Source of the DNA: Actinomycetes bacterium
GTDB taxonomy: Bacteria; Actinomycetota; Acidimicrobiia; Acidimicrobiales; Microtrichaceae
Assembly: GCA_023389745.1 (NCBI GenBank)
Contig: JAEWED010000104.1
Coordinates: forward strand, 1-13,517
Reading direction: 5' to 3'
DNA length: 13,517 bases
Position 1 is the stretch's first letter. The number at the start of each line of letters is the position of its first letter. The notes under the pieces were generated by a model. The model made no database searches. It saw only the letters and a list, made by a program, of their open reading frames with translations, and had not been told where the DNA came from. Positions 1-7,673 of this stretch are shown here, in pieces. Made by a program: the position numbers and the translations under genes.

Positions 1-59
1 GTCGTGGGCGGCATCAGGGCGCCCGGTCGGCCGGCGTGGGTGACCGGGGTGTCGGCGTG

Positions 60-1049
60 TCAGTTCGGCCAGCGTCGCTTGGTGCGGGTCCGCGGGCGGC
101 GGTCCGGCGACGCCCAGTCACGTCGCCAGCCGTCGACGTCGTCGCCGCGCAGCGACGGTGTCGATCCCTCGGCCGCTCGGCGACGTGCCGACCACCAGTC
201 GCTCGTGGTCTCGTCAGCGAGCTCGGCGATCGCCGCTTCGACCCGCGTCGCGAGCCGGCGGGCGTCCTCGCCGTCACCGGCCCAGAGCGCCTCACCGAAG
301 TTGACCCGCACCGTGCCGGGCTCCGGACGCGACGCGCCCTTGGGCAGGATCCTGCCGGTGCCCTCGAGGTGCACGGGCACGATCGGCACTCCGCAGCGCA
401 CTCCCAGGTAGGCGGCACCGCCCTTGTGCTCCTGGCCCCAGCCGTCGGGGCTGCGACCGCCCTCGGGGAAGATCAGCAGCGACCAGCCGTCCTCGACCAG
501 GGTCGCCGCGCGCTCCGCGGAGCGGCGGCTGACCTTGGTGCGCTCCATCGGCACCGCGCCGTACGCCCATGCGGCGAGCGCGGCGGTCGAGCGTTGCTCG
601 AAGAAGTAGTCCGCCGCCGCGGCCACGACGAGCTCGCGGCGCCACGGCAGCGGGATGGTCGTCATCAGCAGCGCCGTGTCGAGGTGGCTGTGGTGGTTCG
701 CGACGAAGATCGCCGGGCCGTCGACCGAGTCGAGCCGGTCGGTGTTGCGGACCTCGGGCCGGCAGGTGAGCTCGGTGAACGCCCGCCCGACGGTCGCCAT
801 GGCCGCCACCCGGGTCCACCGGGCGACGGGGCGACGTGCCCACTCGGTGTCGTAGTGGTCACCCAGGTCGTCGACGTGGGCCGGCGGTTCGACGCCACGT
901 GGCACGGCGGCCGCGGTGTACGGGAACCCGAGCGAGCGGACGCGACCCACCGGGTCGGGCCGACGTGCCCAGGCGCGTTCGACCGCGTCGAGCAGCGAGC
1001 GCTGCTCTGCTCGGTCGTCGTTCGAGCGGGCTGACCCGGACCGGTCCAC
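60..1049 (-). CDS. PlsC-type 1-acyl-glycerol-3-phosphate acyltransferase family protein
   Basis: This 329-residue protein carries the acyltransferase motifs of the PlsC/LPLAT family. Block I is NHHSHLD at residues 118-124 (the catalytic H-x4-D pair is H119/D124), a block II-like GAVPMER lies at 164-170, block III is FPEGGRS at 194-200, and a block IV-like VPIVPVHLEGT lies at 221-231. Members move an acyl group from acyl-CoA or acyl-ACP to lysophosphatidate or related acceptors at the inner membrane face. The roughly 100 residues before block I and the Arg/Trp-rich tail after about 280 lie outside the core domain. The start is a GTG one base after the stop of the LarA-like gene, so it is almost certainly the last visible gene of the operon. 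Its exact acceptor is unknown; with a fatty acyl reductase and a phosphatase domain in the same operon, a neutral or ether lipid acceptor is possible. Confidence 0.9.
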   Translation of the reverse strand: MDRSGSARSNDDRAEQRSLLDAVERAWARRPDPVGRVRSLGFPYTAAAVPRGVEPPAHVDDLGDHYDTEWARRPVARWTRVAAMATVGRAFTELTCRPEVRNTDRLDSVDGPAIFVANHHSHLDTALLMTTIPLPWRRELVVAAAADYFFEQRSTAALAAWAYGAVPMERTKVSRRSAERAATLVEDGWSLLIFPEGGRSPDGWGQEHKGGAAYLGVRCGVPIVPVHLEGTGRILPKGASRPEPGTVRVNFGEALWAGDGEDARRLATRVEAAIAELADETTSDWWSARRRAAEGSTPSLRGDDVDGWRRDWASPDRRPRTRTKRRWPN

Positions 1050-1050
1050 G

Positions 1051-2724
1051 TCAGCTCACGTCCGACATGCCCAGCGGCGGGTTCTTCACGTAGGTGACCG
1101 TCGGCGACGGGCCCACCACGTCGGCGGCCATCTCGAGGGCGTCCGCGAGCGTCGACGCGGGGCGGAACCCGAGGCGGCGCACCGTCGCCGGGTCGCCGCC
1201 GACCACGATCACCTGGCCCAGGTGCTCGAGCGCGTGGCTGCCCCAGTACCACATGTAGAAGGGGTGCACGCCGTGGTAGGCGTAGCTCGTCCGGTACAGG
1301 TGGCGGTACCACTCGTCGGTCGCGAACGACGTCTCGAAGCGTGCCTCGATCTCGAGCGGGTCGGTCGTCTCGGGCAGCACCTGCTCGAAGAAGTCGATGT
1401 ACGACGGGTGGTGCACCGGATGGAACTCGTTCGTCGTGGGGTGCGTCATGATCAGCACGCCACCCTCACGCACGACGGGCTTGCCCTTGTACATGTTGAA
1501 GAAGTAGCCGAGACCCAGGCACATGACCAGGATCGGGTTCATGATCGAGTTCACGTTGTACGGACCCACGTACGGCAGGCCGTAGAGCACGACGTCGGTC
1601 TGCCCCTCGACCTGCACGAGCTGCTGGTCGTAGACGTGCTGGGTGGTGATCTTGTGCACCGCCTCGACCTCGCCGGCCTGGACAGAGGTCAGCGCGTACG
1701 GCGCCTCCCACGAGTGCATGACCTTGCGGCGCGCCGCGGGGCGCAGCCGGTCGAGGCCCTTCTGGACCCCCAGGAACGTCGCCCGGTCCCGGGCGGTCCA
1801 CTCCCACTCGCGCTTGGCGAGCACCGACAGCGGTCCGTCGCCGAAGAGGTCGTTGTTCACCGTCGTCTCGATCTGGAAGACCTTGATGCCGGCGTTGCGA
1901 AGCACCTCGCCCTGGCGCCAGTTGCTCCGGTGCAGCTCGGAGCGCTCCTGGTCCATGAACGACCGGGTGGCCCGCATGGTCTCGACGTTGTGGTGGTGGC
2001 GCAGCGCCTGGTAGCCCGACAGCCCCGTGGCGGTCGACTTCCAGCCACCGTCCATCGAGACCAGGTTCAGGTTCACGTAGACGATCAGGTCCGAGGTCGC
2101 CGCACGCTTGGAGATCTGGACCTCTTCGCCGTGCCGGGTCTCGCCGATCATCATCATGGCGTCGGGGTCTTCGGCATCGTGGTTGTACAGCTGACCCCGC
2201 GGCGCGAAGGCGTCGTACACGCGGTCGCCGACACAGTGACGCAGCTCGGCCTCGGTCATGCGTCGGTGCAGCGCGAGCGCCGCGATCAGGTGCACGTCGT
2301 CGACGCCGGCCTCGGCCGCCAGGTCGAGCACGGCCTCGATGATGCGCTGGCGGACGTCGGGTCGACGCATCTTCGGCAGCGGCAGCGAGACGTCGTCGAA
2401 CGCGATGGTGAGCTGCATGCCAGGGAAGAGCAGCTCGGGCAGCGGGTCGGAGTCGATCGGGTGCAGCAGCGCGTGACGGATCGCGCCGTCGGGGTCCTCG
2501 ATGCCGGGCAGCGGCTCGGGCGGGTAGATGATGCGGCTGCGGTCAGCGGGGAGCCGCTCGAGGCGGAACTGCTCGCCCGAGTGCAGCAGGACCGGTGGGG
2601 TGGAGCGGTCGACGTCGAGGACCAGGCCGGGACGTGGCGCCGCCTGGACCCGCGGCCGGCGGGCCAACGGCGAGCTCGGGGTGGCCCGTCGCTCGGTGGA
2701 AACGGGTCGGCGTTGCGGACTCAT
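1051..2724 (-). CDS. Divergent LarA-like (nickel-dependent lactate racemase family) protein
   Basis: This 557-residue protein resembles the LarA/DUF2088 family, whose founding member racemises lactate with a covalent nickel-pincer nucleotide. Visible family signatures are TIAFDDVSLPLP at 106-117 (the DxTRPxP region), LIAALALHRRMTEAEL at 146-161 (H153 in the place of a catalytic His), YNHDAEDPD at 180-188 and GGWKSTATG at 226-234 followed by RHHHN at 242-246, matching the cofactor-binding Lys and the following His. The Arg of DxTR is Leu here, and the His normally about ten residues before the Lys is not seen, so the substrate is probably not lactate. The N-terminal 30 residues are Arg/Pro-rich and probably disordered. 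The ATG overlaps the dehydrogenase stop as ATGA, and the acyltransferase follows after one base. No larB/C/E cofactor genes are present in the window. Confidence 0.8.
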   Translation of the reverse strand: MSPQRRPVSTERRATPSSPLARRPRVQAAPRPGLVLDVDRSTPPVLLHSGEQFRLERLPADRSRIIYPPEPLPGIEDPDGAIRHALLHPIDSDPLPELLFPGMQLTIAFDDVSLPLPKMRRPDVRQRIIEAVLDLAAEAGVDDVHLIAALALHRRMTEAELRHCVGDRVYDAFAPRGQLYNHDAEDPDAMMMIGETRHGEEVQISKRAATSDLIVYVNLNLVSMDGGWKSTATGLSGYQALRHHHNVETMRATRSFMDQERSELHRSNWRQGEVLRNAGIKVFQIETTVNNDLFGDGPLSVLAKREWEWTARDRATFLGVQKGLDRLRPAARRKVMHSWEAPYALTSVQAGEVEAVHKITTQHVYDQQLVQVEGQTDVVLYGLPYVGPYNVNSIMNPILVMCLGLGYFFNMYKGKPVVREGGVLIMTHPTTNEFHPVHHPSYIDFFEQVLPETTDPLEIEARFETSFATDEWYRHLYRTSYAYHGVHPFYMWYWGSHALEHLGQVIVVGGDPATVRRLGFRPASTLADALEMAADVVGPSPTVTYVKNPPLGMSDVS

Positions 2725-4043
2725 CGTTCGGGATCTTTCGCGTCGATTCCAGGGGCGGCGCGGTGCGCCCGCCCGGGTCGTGGGCTGCGGGGTGGACGGG
2801 TGGTGCTGGGACGGCCTGCCCGCAGCACCGGAGCGGCGGGGTGGTCGGGGTCGGACAGCGCGAACACGACCTTGGTGGCGCCGCGACGGCCTGCCTCGCT
2901 GGCGTGTGCGATCGCGTCGGCGTAGCGCTCCAACGGGTACGACGCCGACACGAGCCGGCCCAGGTCCTGTGCGGCGACCAGCTCGAAGGCCAGGTCGAAG
3001 GTGCGCACCCGGGAACCGCCGACGGTCTCGGTGCCGTAGGCGTAGACGCCCTGGAGCGACAGCTCGCGCTGCCACAGCGCAGTGAGGTCGAGGTGCTGGG
3101 GAACCGGCATGCCGACGAGCACCACACGGCCGCCGGGCCGGGTCATCGCGGTCGCAGCGGCGATGCTGTCCGACGAGCCGACGCAGTCGACGGTCACGTC
3201 GACGCCGCCGCTGAGTCGGTCGTGCACGCTGGTGCCGTCTCCGACGAACGAGGTCCCGACGACGCGACGCACGGTCCGCAGCAACGAGCCCGGCTCGCAG
3301 ACGGTCGGTGCGACGCCGTCGACCGTGCCGAGCTCGGCGGCGAGTCGGCGCTGGTGTGGATGCTTGGCGGCGACGACCAGGCGGCCTGCGGGGCTCCACC
3401 GTGAGAGCGCCGCGATCGTGGTCAGCCCCAGCGTGCCGGCGCCGATCACCGCGACGGCGTCGTCGCGGCCCACCGAGGCCGACAGCGCCGCGTGCACCGC
3501 GCACGCCGTCGGTTCGACGAGCACCGCCGCGCGGTCGTCGAGGTCGTCGGGAACGACGTGCAGCTGCGAGGGGTGCGCGACCATCTGGTCGGACCAGCCG
3601 CCACCGGTGTCGCAGCAGAAGCCGCTCTGCAGGCCGGGTTCGAGGCAGCCGTGCGTGAGGTGTTCGCAGTTGCCGAGCCGGCCGTCCGCGCACGCGGTGC
3701 ACGGCGGTTCGATGCCACGGGTCGCGCACCCGAGCACGGGCTCGAGCACCACCCGGCGGCCGTCGGGGTCGTCTGCGACCACCTCGTGGCCGGGCACGAA
3801 CGGGAACGAGACGATCTGTTCGAACCAGCGGCTCGAACGGCCCGTCACCGTCGTCAGGTCCGATCCGCAGATGCCCGACATGCGGGGCTGCAGCGTGACC
3901 CAGTCGGGGCCGGGCAGCTCCGGCGCGTCGAGCTCGCCGTAGGTGAGCGGGCCGAGGCGCGCCGCGACGTCGGCCCGGGTGCCGCTGAGCAGACGGGCCG
4001 CACCGAAGCGGGCGTACTCGGTGTCGATCGACAGTGCCTTCAT
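2721..4043 (-). CDS. Zinc-dependent medium-chain alcohol dehydrogenase (MDR family)
   Basis: This 440-residue protein belongs to the MDR/zinc alcohol dehydrogenase superfamily. The GroES-like catalytic half has GICGSD (C59), PGHEVV (H86, E87) and LVEPTACAVHA (E177), matching the catalytic zinc ligands of the sorbitol/threonine dehydrogenase type. Cysteines C106, C115, C118 and C126 sit where the structural zinc lobe lies, with an unusual eight-residue gap between the first two. The Rossmann nucleotide site is GAGTLG at 201-206. After about residue 395 there is a Pro/Arg-rich tail beyond the usual family length. The ATG at 4043 gives the natural MKALS start; an in-frame GTG at 4088 would add 15 residues and overlap the reductase gene. 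A 12-codon ORF bridges the gap from the reductase stop. In this operon it may interconvert a long-chain alcohol and aldehyde, but the substrate is inferred only from context. Confidence 0.9.
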   Translation of the reverse strand: MKALSIDTEYARFGAARLLSGTRADVAARLGPLTYGELDAPELPGPDWVTLQPRMSGICGSDLTTVTGRSSRWFEQIVSFPFVPGHEVVADDPDGRRVVLEPVLGCATRGIEPPCTACADGRLGNCEHLTHGCLEPGLQSGFCCDTGGGWSDQMVAHPSQLHVVPDDLDDRAAVLVEPTACAVHAALSASVGRDDAVAVIGAGTLGLTTIAALSRWSPAGRLVVAAKHPHQRRLAAELGTVDGVAPTVCEPGSLLRTVRRVVGTSFVGDGTSVHDRLSGGVDVTVDCVGSSDSIAAATAMTRPGGRVVLVGMPVPQHLDLTALWQRELSLQGVYAYGTETVGGSRVRTFDLAFELVAAQDLGRLVSASYPLERYADAIAHASEAGRRGATKVVFALSDPDHPAAPVLRAGRPSTTRPPRSPRPGRAHRAAPGIDAKDPER

Positions 4044-4078
4044 GAGGTCGCGGCTTTCATCGGGTTCGCGGCGCTCAT
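4040..4078 (-). CDS. 12-codon mini-ORF bridging two operon genes (possible coupling relay)
   Basis: The reductase gene ends CGATGA, and the ATG inside that overlap opens a short frame encoding MSAANPMKAATS. This frame ends in TCATGA, where the TGA overlaps the ATG of the alcohol dehydrogenase. Ribosomes could therefore pass from the reductase to the dehydrogenase through two successive 4-base ATGA overlaps, while no clear Shine-Dalgarno sequence precedes the dehydrogenase. Chance is a fair alternative, because ATGA is common in high-GC operons and the peptide has no recognisable function. Confidence 0.25.
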   Translation of the reverse strand: MSAANPMKAATS

Positions 4079-6459
4079 CGGATCCCACCGCGGCTGCCGG
4101 GGCCCTGGCGGCGAGCCATCGGCACGAGCCGGTGACGGAAGCCCGGGGCTGGCCGGAAGTCCTCGACCAGCCAGCCGCGCTTGCGGGCGATCGACGCGAG
4201 GCGCGGCTCCGGGTTCACCGCGACGGGGAACCCGACCGCTTCGAGCATCGGCAGGTCCGACGACGAGTCCGCGTAGGCGACGCTCTCGGCCAAGTCGAGG
4301 CCCTCGCGTGCGCAGTAGTCGGCCAGCAGCGAGGCGCGCGCCTCGACCGTCGGCGGGATCTCGTCGAGCTGCCCGTTGAGCACGACCCGGCCGCGGTCGT
4401 CGATCTCGGTGCCGACCCGTGCGCTGATGATGTCGTCGAAGAGCGGCTCGAGCGGTTCGACCAGGATGCTCAACGCCCCGGTGATCAACACGGTGCGGTG
4501 CCCGAGCGCGCGGTGCTCGCGCACTCGGCGGATCGCGGCGGGGAAGGAGCGTTCGAGCAGCATCTGGTTGAAGTGCTCGCGTGCGTCGCGCTCGATCTGG
4601 TCGAGGGGGGCGCCGTCGTAGCGCCGGTAGAAGGCCCGCAGGAAGTCGGAGCGGTCGCGCCGGTCCTGTGCGAGCAACGACGGCCCCTCGGCCAGGGTGC
4701 GTGCCGCGAAGCGGAGCCGGTCCGTCGGCGACAGGTGCCGGGTCGCCATCCACGAGTACGACGTGACGACGTTCGAGGCGATCAGCGTGTTCTCGAGGTC
4801 GAACGCGACGAGCTGACGCTCGGGCGCCAGCACCCGGGCACGCAACCGTTCGGTGCGTGTGCCGCCCGCCGAGCTGCGCGACGGCGAGGACCGTGCCCGG
4901 CCGTGGGCGACCACCGACGGCAGGTGGATCTCGGTGATGTAGCGGTCCCAGTCGATCGCGTCGGGGTCGAGCGCGAGGGCCCCGCGTTCGTCGGCGTCCA
5001 TCGAGTCCCACAGCGCGAGCAGGTGGTCGACGCCGTAGACGGCTTCGCACTCGGTGTAGGCGCCGTACAGCTCGACGTAGGACTGGGCCCGTTCGGTCTG
5101 GGAGCGGCGCTCCTCGATCGTCGCTCCCCACTGGGCGGCCTTGCCGCGCACCGGCAGGTTGACGATGACCTTCTCGGCGGTGCGCAGCACGGCGGAGGCA
5201 CGGTTGAGCTGGCCTTCGACGCGGCCGCGTCCCGGGAAGCTCCAGTCCGGCACCACGATCGGCTGGCCGTGGGTGTCGTAGAGCGGGTGCTCGGTGAACC
5301 ACTCGCGCACCCGGTCGACCAGGCGCTGGTACTTCAGCGGGTTCCGTGAACCGCTCGCGACCTGCACGATGTGCGGTGTACCCGGAGCGGGCGGCTCGTC
5401 GTCCGGTGGACGGCCGGCGGTCGCGACGATCGCGGCGACGACGAGGTCGACGGGGATGACGTCGACAACACCCTCGGGCACACCGGGGAACTCCTTCAGC
5501 AGACCCCGGGCGTAGGACAGGATGATCGGTTCCGCCATGCGGAAGCCGCGGATCCAGCCGGGGCGCGGTTCGAGCAGCGCGGACTCGATGATCGAGGGAC
5601 GCACGACGCTCAACCTCGGGGCGCCGTCGCCCTGGGCCCGCAGCGTCTGCGCGGTCGCCATCTCACCGAGCGCCTTGGTGAACGCGTACGCGTCGGGCCA
5701 GCCGACCGACGCGGCTCGGGCGCGGCCGATCTCGACCATGCGCTCGTGCACCCAGTCCTTGCGGATCGCCTCGGTGCGCTCGGCGAGCAGCGGACCACCC
5801 GCTGCGCCGAACTCGGTGCGGGCGCGGCGACCGAACTCGGCGAGTCGTTCCGGCGCGCGGCTCTCGGCGTCGGTGTCGCCCTTGGAGCGGCGTGCGGCGG
5901 CGACCTCGGCCTTCCAGTCGATGCCGGCGACGAACGCGCTCTGGTCGACGGGCACCTCCCGTGCGTCGCCGCGGCGGTTGCCGGCCACGTAGCAGGTGCT
6001 CACGCACACCAGATGGGGTGCGACGCCGAGCTCGGCGAGCAGTTCGGCGATGCGCACCGGGCCCAGCAGGTTGACCTCGACGGCGCGGTCGAGCGGCGAG
6101 TCGAACGCCACGGTCGCCGCGGAGTGGATGACGACGTCGCAGCTCGCCAGGGCGGCCCGGCCGACCTGATCGAGGCCCAGTCCGTCGGTGCCGACGTCGC
6201 CGGCGACGACCTCGATGCGATCGCTCAGCGCCGCGAAGCCCTCGTCGCCCAGCTCCTCGCGCAGTCGGTCGAAGCAGTCGTTGCGCAGGATCTCACGGTC
6301 GACGCGGCGCTGGGCCGAGCTGCGTCGTCCGTCGCGGACCAGCAGCACGAGCGTCACGTCGGGAACGCATCGCAGCAGACGCTCGACCAGCGCCGTGCCG
6401 ACGAAGCCCGTGGAGCCGGTGATGAAGATGCGGTTGCCGCGCAGGCGGTCGATGATCAC
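4075..6459 (-). CDS. Fatty acyl-CoA reductase-like SDR fused to HAD-IB phosphatase domain
   Basis: This is a 794-residue two-enzyme fusion. The N-terminal half is an extended SDR of the fatty acyl-CoA reductase/male-sterility type: NAD(P)-binding TGSTGFVG at 14-21, VSTCYVAG at 153-160 and the YxxxK pair Y258/K262 in YAFTKALGE, followed by a FAR C-terminal-like region at about 375-520. Such enzymes reduce acyl-CoA to aldehyde or alcohol. After a Ser/Arg-rich linker (about 520-545) comes a HAD-IB domain: motif I FDLENTL at 553-559 (nucleophile D554), motif II T660 in LITGA, and motif III ADSSSDLPML at 730-739. Motif I has Glu556 where Asp is usual. The GTG start overlaps the ddl stop as GTGA and has an AGGAG ribosome site five bases upstream. 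The domains suggest reduction of an acyl chain plus dephosphorylation of a lipid intermediate; the exact substrates are inferred. Confidence 0.88.
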   Translation of the reverse strand: MIIDRLRGNRIFITGSTGFVGTALVERLLRCVPDVTLVLLVRDGRRSSAQRRVDREILRNDCFDRLREELGDEGFAALSDRIEVVAGDVGTDGLGLDQVGRAALASCDVVIHSAATVAFDSPLDRAVEVNLLGPVRIAELLAELGVAPHLVCVSTCYVAGNRRGDAREVPVDQSAFVAGIDWKAEVAAARRSKGDTDAESRAPERLAEFGRRARTEFGAAGGPLLAERTEAIRKDWVHERMVEIGRARAASVGWPDAYAFTKALGEMATAQTLRAQGDGAPRLSVVRPSIIESALLEPRPGWIRGFRMAEPIILSYARGLLKEFPGVPEGVVDVIPVDLVVAAIVATAGRPPDDEPPAPGTPHIVQVASGSRNPLKYQRLVDRVREWFTEHPLYDTHGQPIVVPDWSFPGRGRVEGQLNRASAVLRTAEKVIVNLPVRGKAAQWGATIEERRSQTERAQSYVELYGAYTECEAVYGVDHLLALWDSMDADERGALALDPDAIDWDRYITEIHLPSVVAHGRARSSPSRSSAGGTRTERLRARVLAPERQLVAFDLENTLIASNVVTSYSWMATRHLSPTDRLRFAARTLAEGPSLLAQDRRDRSDFLRAFYRRYDGAPLDQIERDAREHFNQMLLERSFPAAIRRVREHRALGHRTVLITGALSILVEPLEPLFDDIISARVGTEIDDRGRVVLNGQLDEIPPTVEARASLLADYCAREGLDLAESVAYADSSSDLPMLEAVGFPVAVNPEPRLASIARKRGWLVEDFRPAPGFRHRLVPMARRQGPGSRGGIR

Positions 6460-7640
6460 GACGGCTCCTGGCCTGTGGATCGGCGGTCCGTGCGTCGCCG
6501 TGCGCGGCGGGCGTGCCGGTCCAGCGCGTGCTCGACGAGCTCGTCGATCAACGCCGAGTACGACAACCCGGAGTGCTGCCAGAGCATCGGGTACATCGAG
6601 ATCGGTGTGAACCCGGGGATCGTGTTGATCTCGTTCACCATGAGTCCACGCCCGGAGCCGTCGGGTGCGTCGGCCTCGAGGAACATGTCGACCCGTGCCA
6701 TGCCCTCGGCGCGCAGCGCGGCGAACGTGCGCAACGCCAGGGCCCGAGCCGCCTCCATCGTGGCGTCGTCGAGCTCGGCGGGGATCCGGGTCTGCGCCAC
6801 GCCGTCGGCGTACTTGTCGTCGTAGTCGTAGAACTCGGCGCCCGGCACGATCTCGCCGACGACGCTCGCCCGGGGGTGGTCGTTGCCGATCACCGCGCAC
6901 TCGAGCTCCCGGGCGACGACGGCCTCTTCGATGACGGCGAGGTCGTCGTACTGGAACGCCTCGGAAAGCGCCTCGAGCAGCGCTTCGGCGCCGGTCGCCT
7001 TGCTGACGCCGATCGACGAGCCCATGTTGGCGGGCTTCACGAAGACGGTCTCGCCGAGCTCGGCGAGGATGCCCAGGACGAGCTCGGTCGCGGTGCCGAC
7101 GTCGTCGAAGTCGACGGCGCGGATGGACCGCCAGCGAGGCTGCGCGATGCCTGCGGCGTCGAGCACGGCCTTGGCCATGACCTTGTCCATCGCGACCGAC
7201 GAGCCGAGCACTCCGGACCCGACGTAGGGCAGATCCGCGATCTCGAGCAGGCCCTGCACGGTGCCGTCCTCGCCGTTGGGGCCGTGCAGGATCGGCAGCA
7301 CCACGGTGGGCAGCTCGTCACCGCTCGGCGAGGTGTCGACCTCGGCCCGAGCAGCGCCGTGCGACCCGGTCGCCGCGGGAAGGGCCCGCAGCGGGTCGAA
7401 GTCATCGCCGCCGATCTCGAGGGAGTCGGGCAGCTCGTCACGCAGGCCGTTCGAGAGCAGCTCGGCGGCCCGATCCGCGATCATCCAACGGCCCTCGCGG
7501 GTGATGCCGACGGGCACCACCTCGTAGCGGGTGGGGTCCACGGCCTGGAGCACGTGGCGAGCGGAGATCCTGCTGATGTCGTGCTCTGCGGAGCGGCCTC
7601 CGAAGAGCACCACCAGGCGAACACGATCGGGCAAAGGCAC
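6456..7640 (-). CDS. ddl: D-alanine:D-alanine ligase
   Basis: This ATP-grasp enzyme joins two D-alanines in the cytoplasm to make the dipeptide that MurF adds to the peptidoglycan precursor. The 394-residue protein has the family signatures LFGGRSAEHDIS at 12-23, HGPNGEDG at 119-126, VKPANMGSSIGVSKA at 201-215, EGMARVDMF at 312-320 and NEINTIPGFT at 336-345, so all core ATP, metal and substrate regions appear intact. The tail after about 375 is Arg-rich and variable. The GTG start at 7640 gives the usual short N-terminus before the GGRSAEH loop. It has no ribosome site but a TACACT box six bases upstream, which suggests a leaderless message. It heads the lipid-related operon, sharing GTGA with the next gene, and is divergent from murF. 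Confidence 0.95.
   Translation of the reverse strand: MPLPDRVRLVVLFGGRSAEHDISRISARHVLQAVDPTRYEVVPVGITREGRWMIADRAAELLSNGLRDELPDSLEIGGDDFDPLRALPAATGSHGAARAEVDTSPSGDELPTVVLPILHGPNGEDGTVQGLLEIADLPYVGSGVLGSSVAMDKVMAKAVLDAAGIAQPRWRSIRAVDFDDVGTATELVLGILAELGETVFVKPANMGSSIGVSKATGAEALLEALSEAFQYDDLAVIEEAVVARELECAVIGNDHPRASVVGEIVPGAEFYDYDDKYADGVAQTRIPAELDDATMEAARALALRTFAALRAEGMARVDMFLEADAPDGSGRGLMVNEINTIPGFTPISMYPMLWQHSGLSYSALIDELVEHALDRHARRARRRTDRRSTGQEPS
6465..6469 (-). promoter_or_regulatory. Ribosome binding site of the FAR-HAD gene
   Basis: AGGAG lies within the last codons of ddl, five bases before the GTG at 6459. It supports this start over upstream in-frame alternatives, and it places translation of the fusion gene on the ddl transcript. 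Confidence 0.65.
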
Positions 7641-7646
7641 CGGGAG

Positions 7647-7652
7647 AGTGTA
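7647..7652 (-). promoter_or_regulatory. Putative -10 box for ddl and its operon (leaderless)
   Basis: TACACT on the minus strand ends six bases before the GTG of ddl, which places transcription start at or next to the start codon. No Shine-Dalgarno sequence is visible. The -35 region is poor; a TTCGGG lies 16 bases further upstream. The same TACACT-N6-GTG layout occurs at the MFS gene. Confidence 0.5.
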
Positions 7653-7659
7653 GGCAGCT

Positions 7660-7664
7660 GGGAG
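7660..7664 (+). promoter_or_regulatory. Ribosome binding site of murF
   Basis: GGGAG lies nine bases before the ATG at 7674 and fixes that start over the out-of-frame ATG at 7666. A TAGGCA at 7651-7656 could be the -10 box; it shares two bases with the opposing ddl -10 box. Confidence 0.55.
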
Positions 7665-7673
7665 AATGCCCGA

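Noticed and set aside
1..59. Possible further operon gene or terminator left of the acyltransferase
   Set aside because: A minus-strand ATG at 14 exists, but only 14 bases of its frame are present and no clear hairpin is seen, so nothing can be supported.
916..2925. 669-codon plus-strand open frame
   Set aside because: It lies opposite the LarA-like gene, has a His/Arg/Val-rich composition typical of antisense frames in high-GC DNA, and shows no family motif.
2725..3729. N-terminal extension of the LarA-like frame to 892 codons
   Set aside because: The extra part lies over the alcohol dehydrogenase and is Arg-rich without motifs. The ATGA overlap at 2724 is the natural start.
6513..7673. 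Long plus-strand open frame running into murF
   Set aside because: It is antisense to ddl, whose motifs are clear. The in-frame ATG at 7674 has a ribosome site and gives a normal MurF N-terminus.
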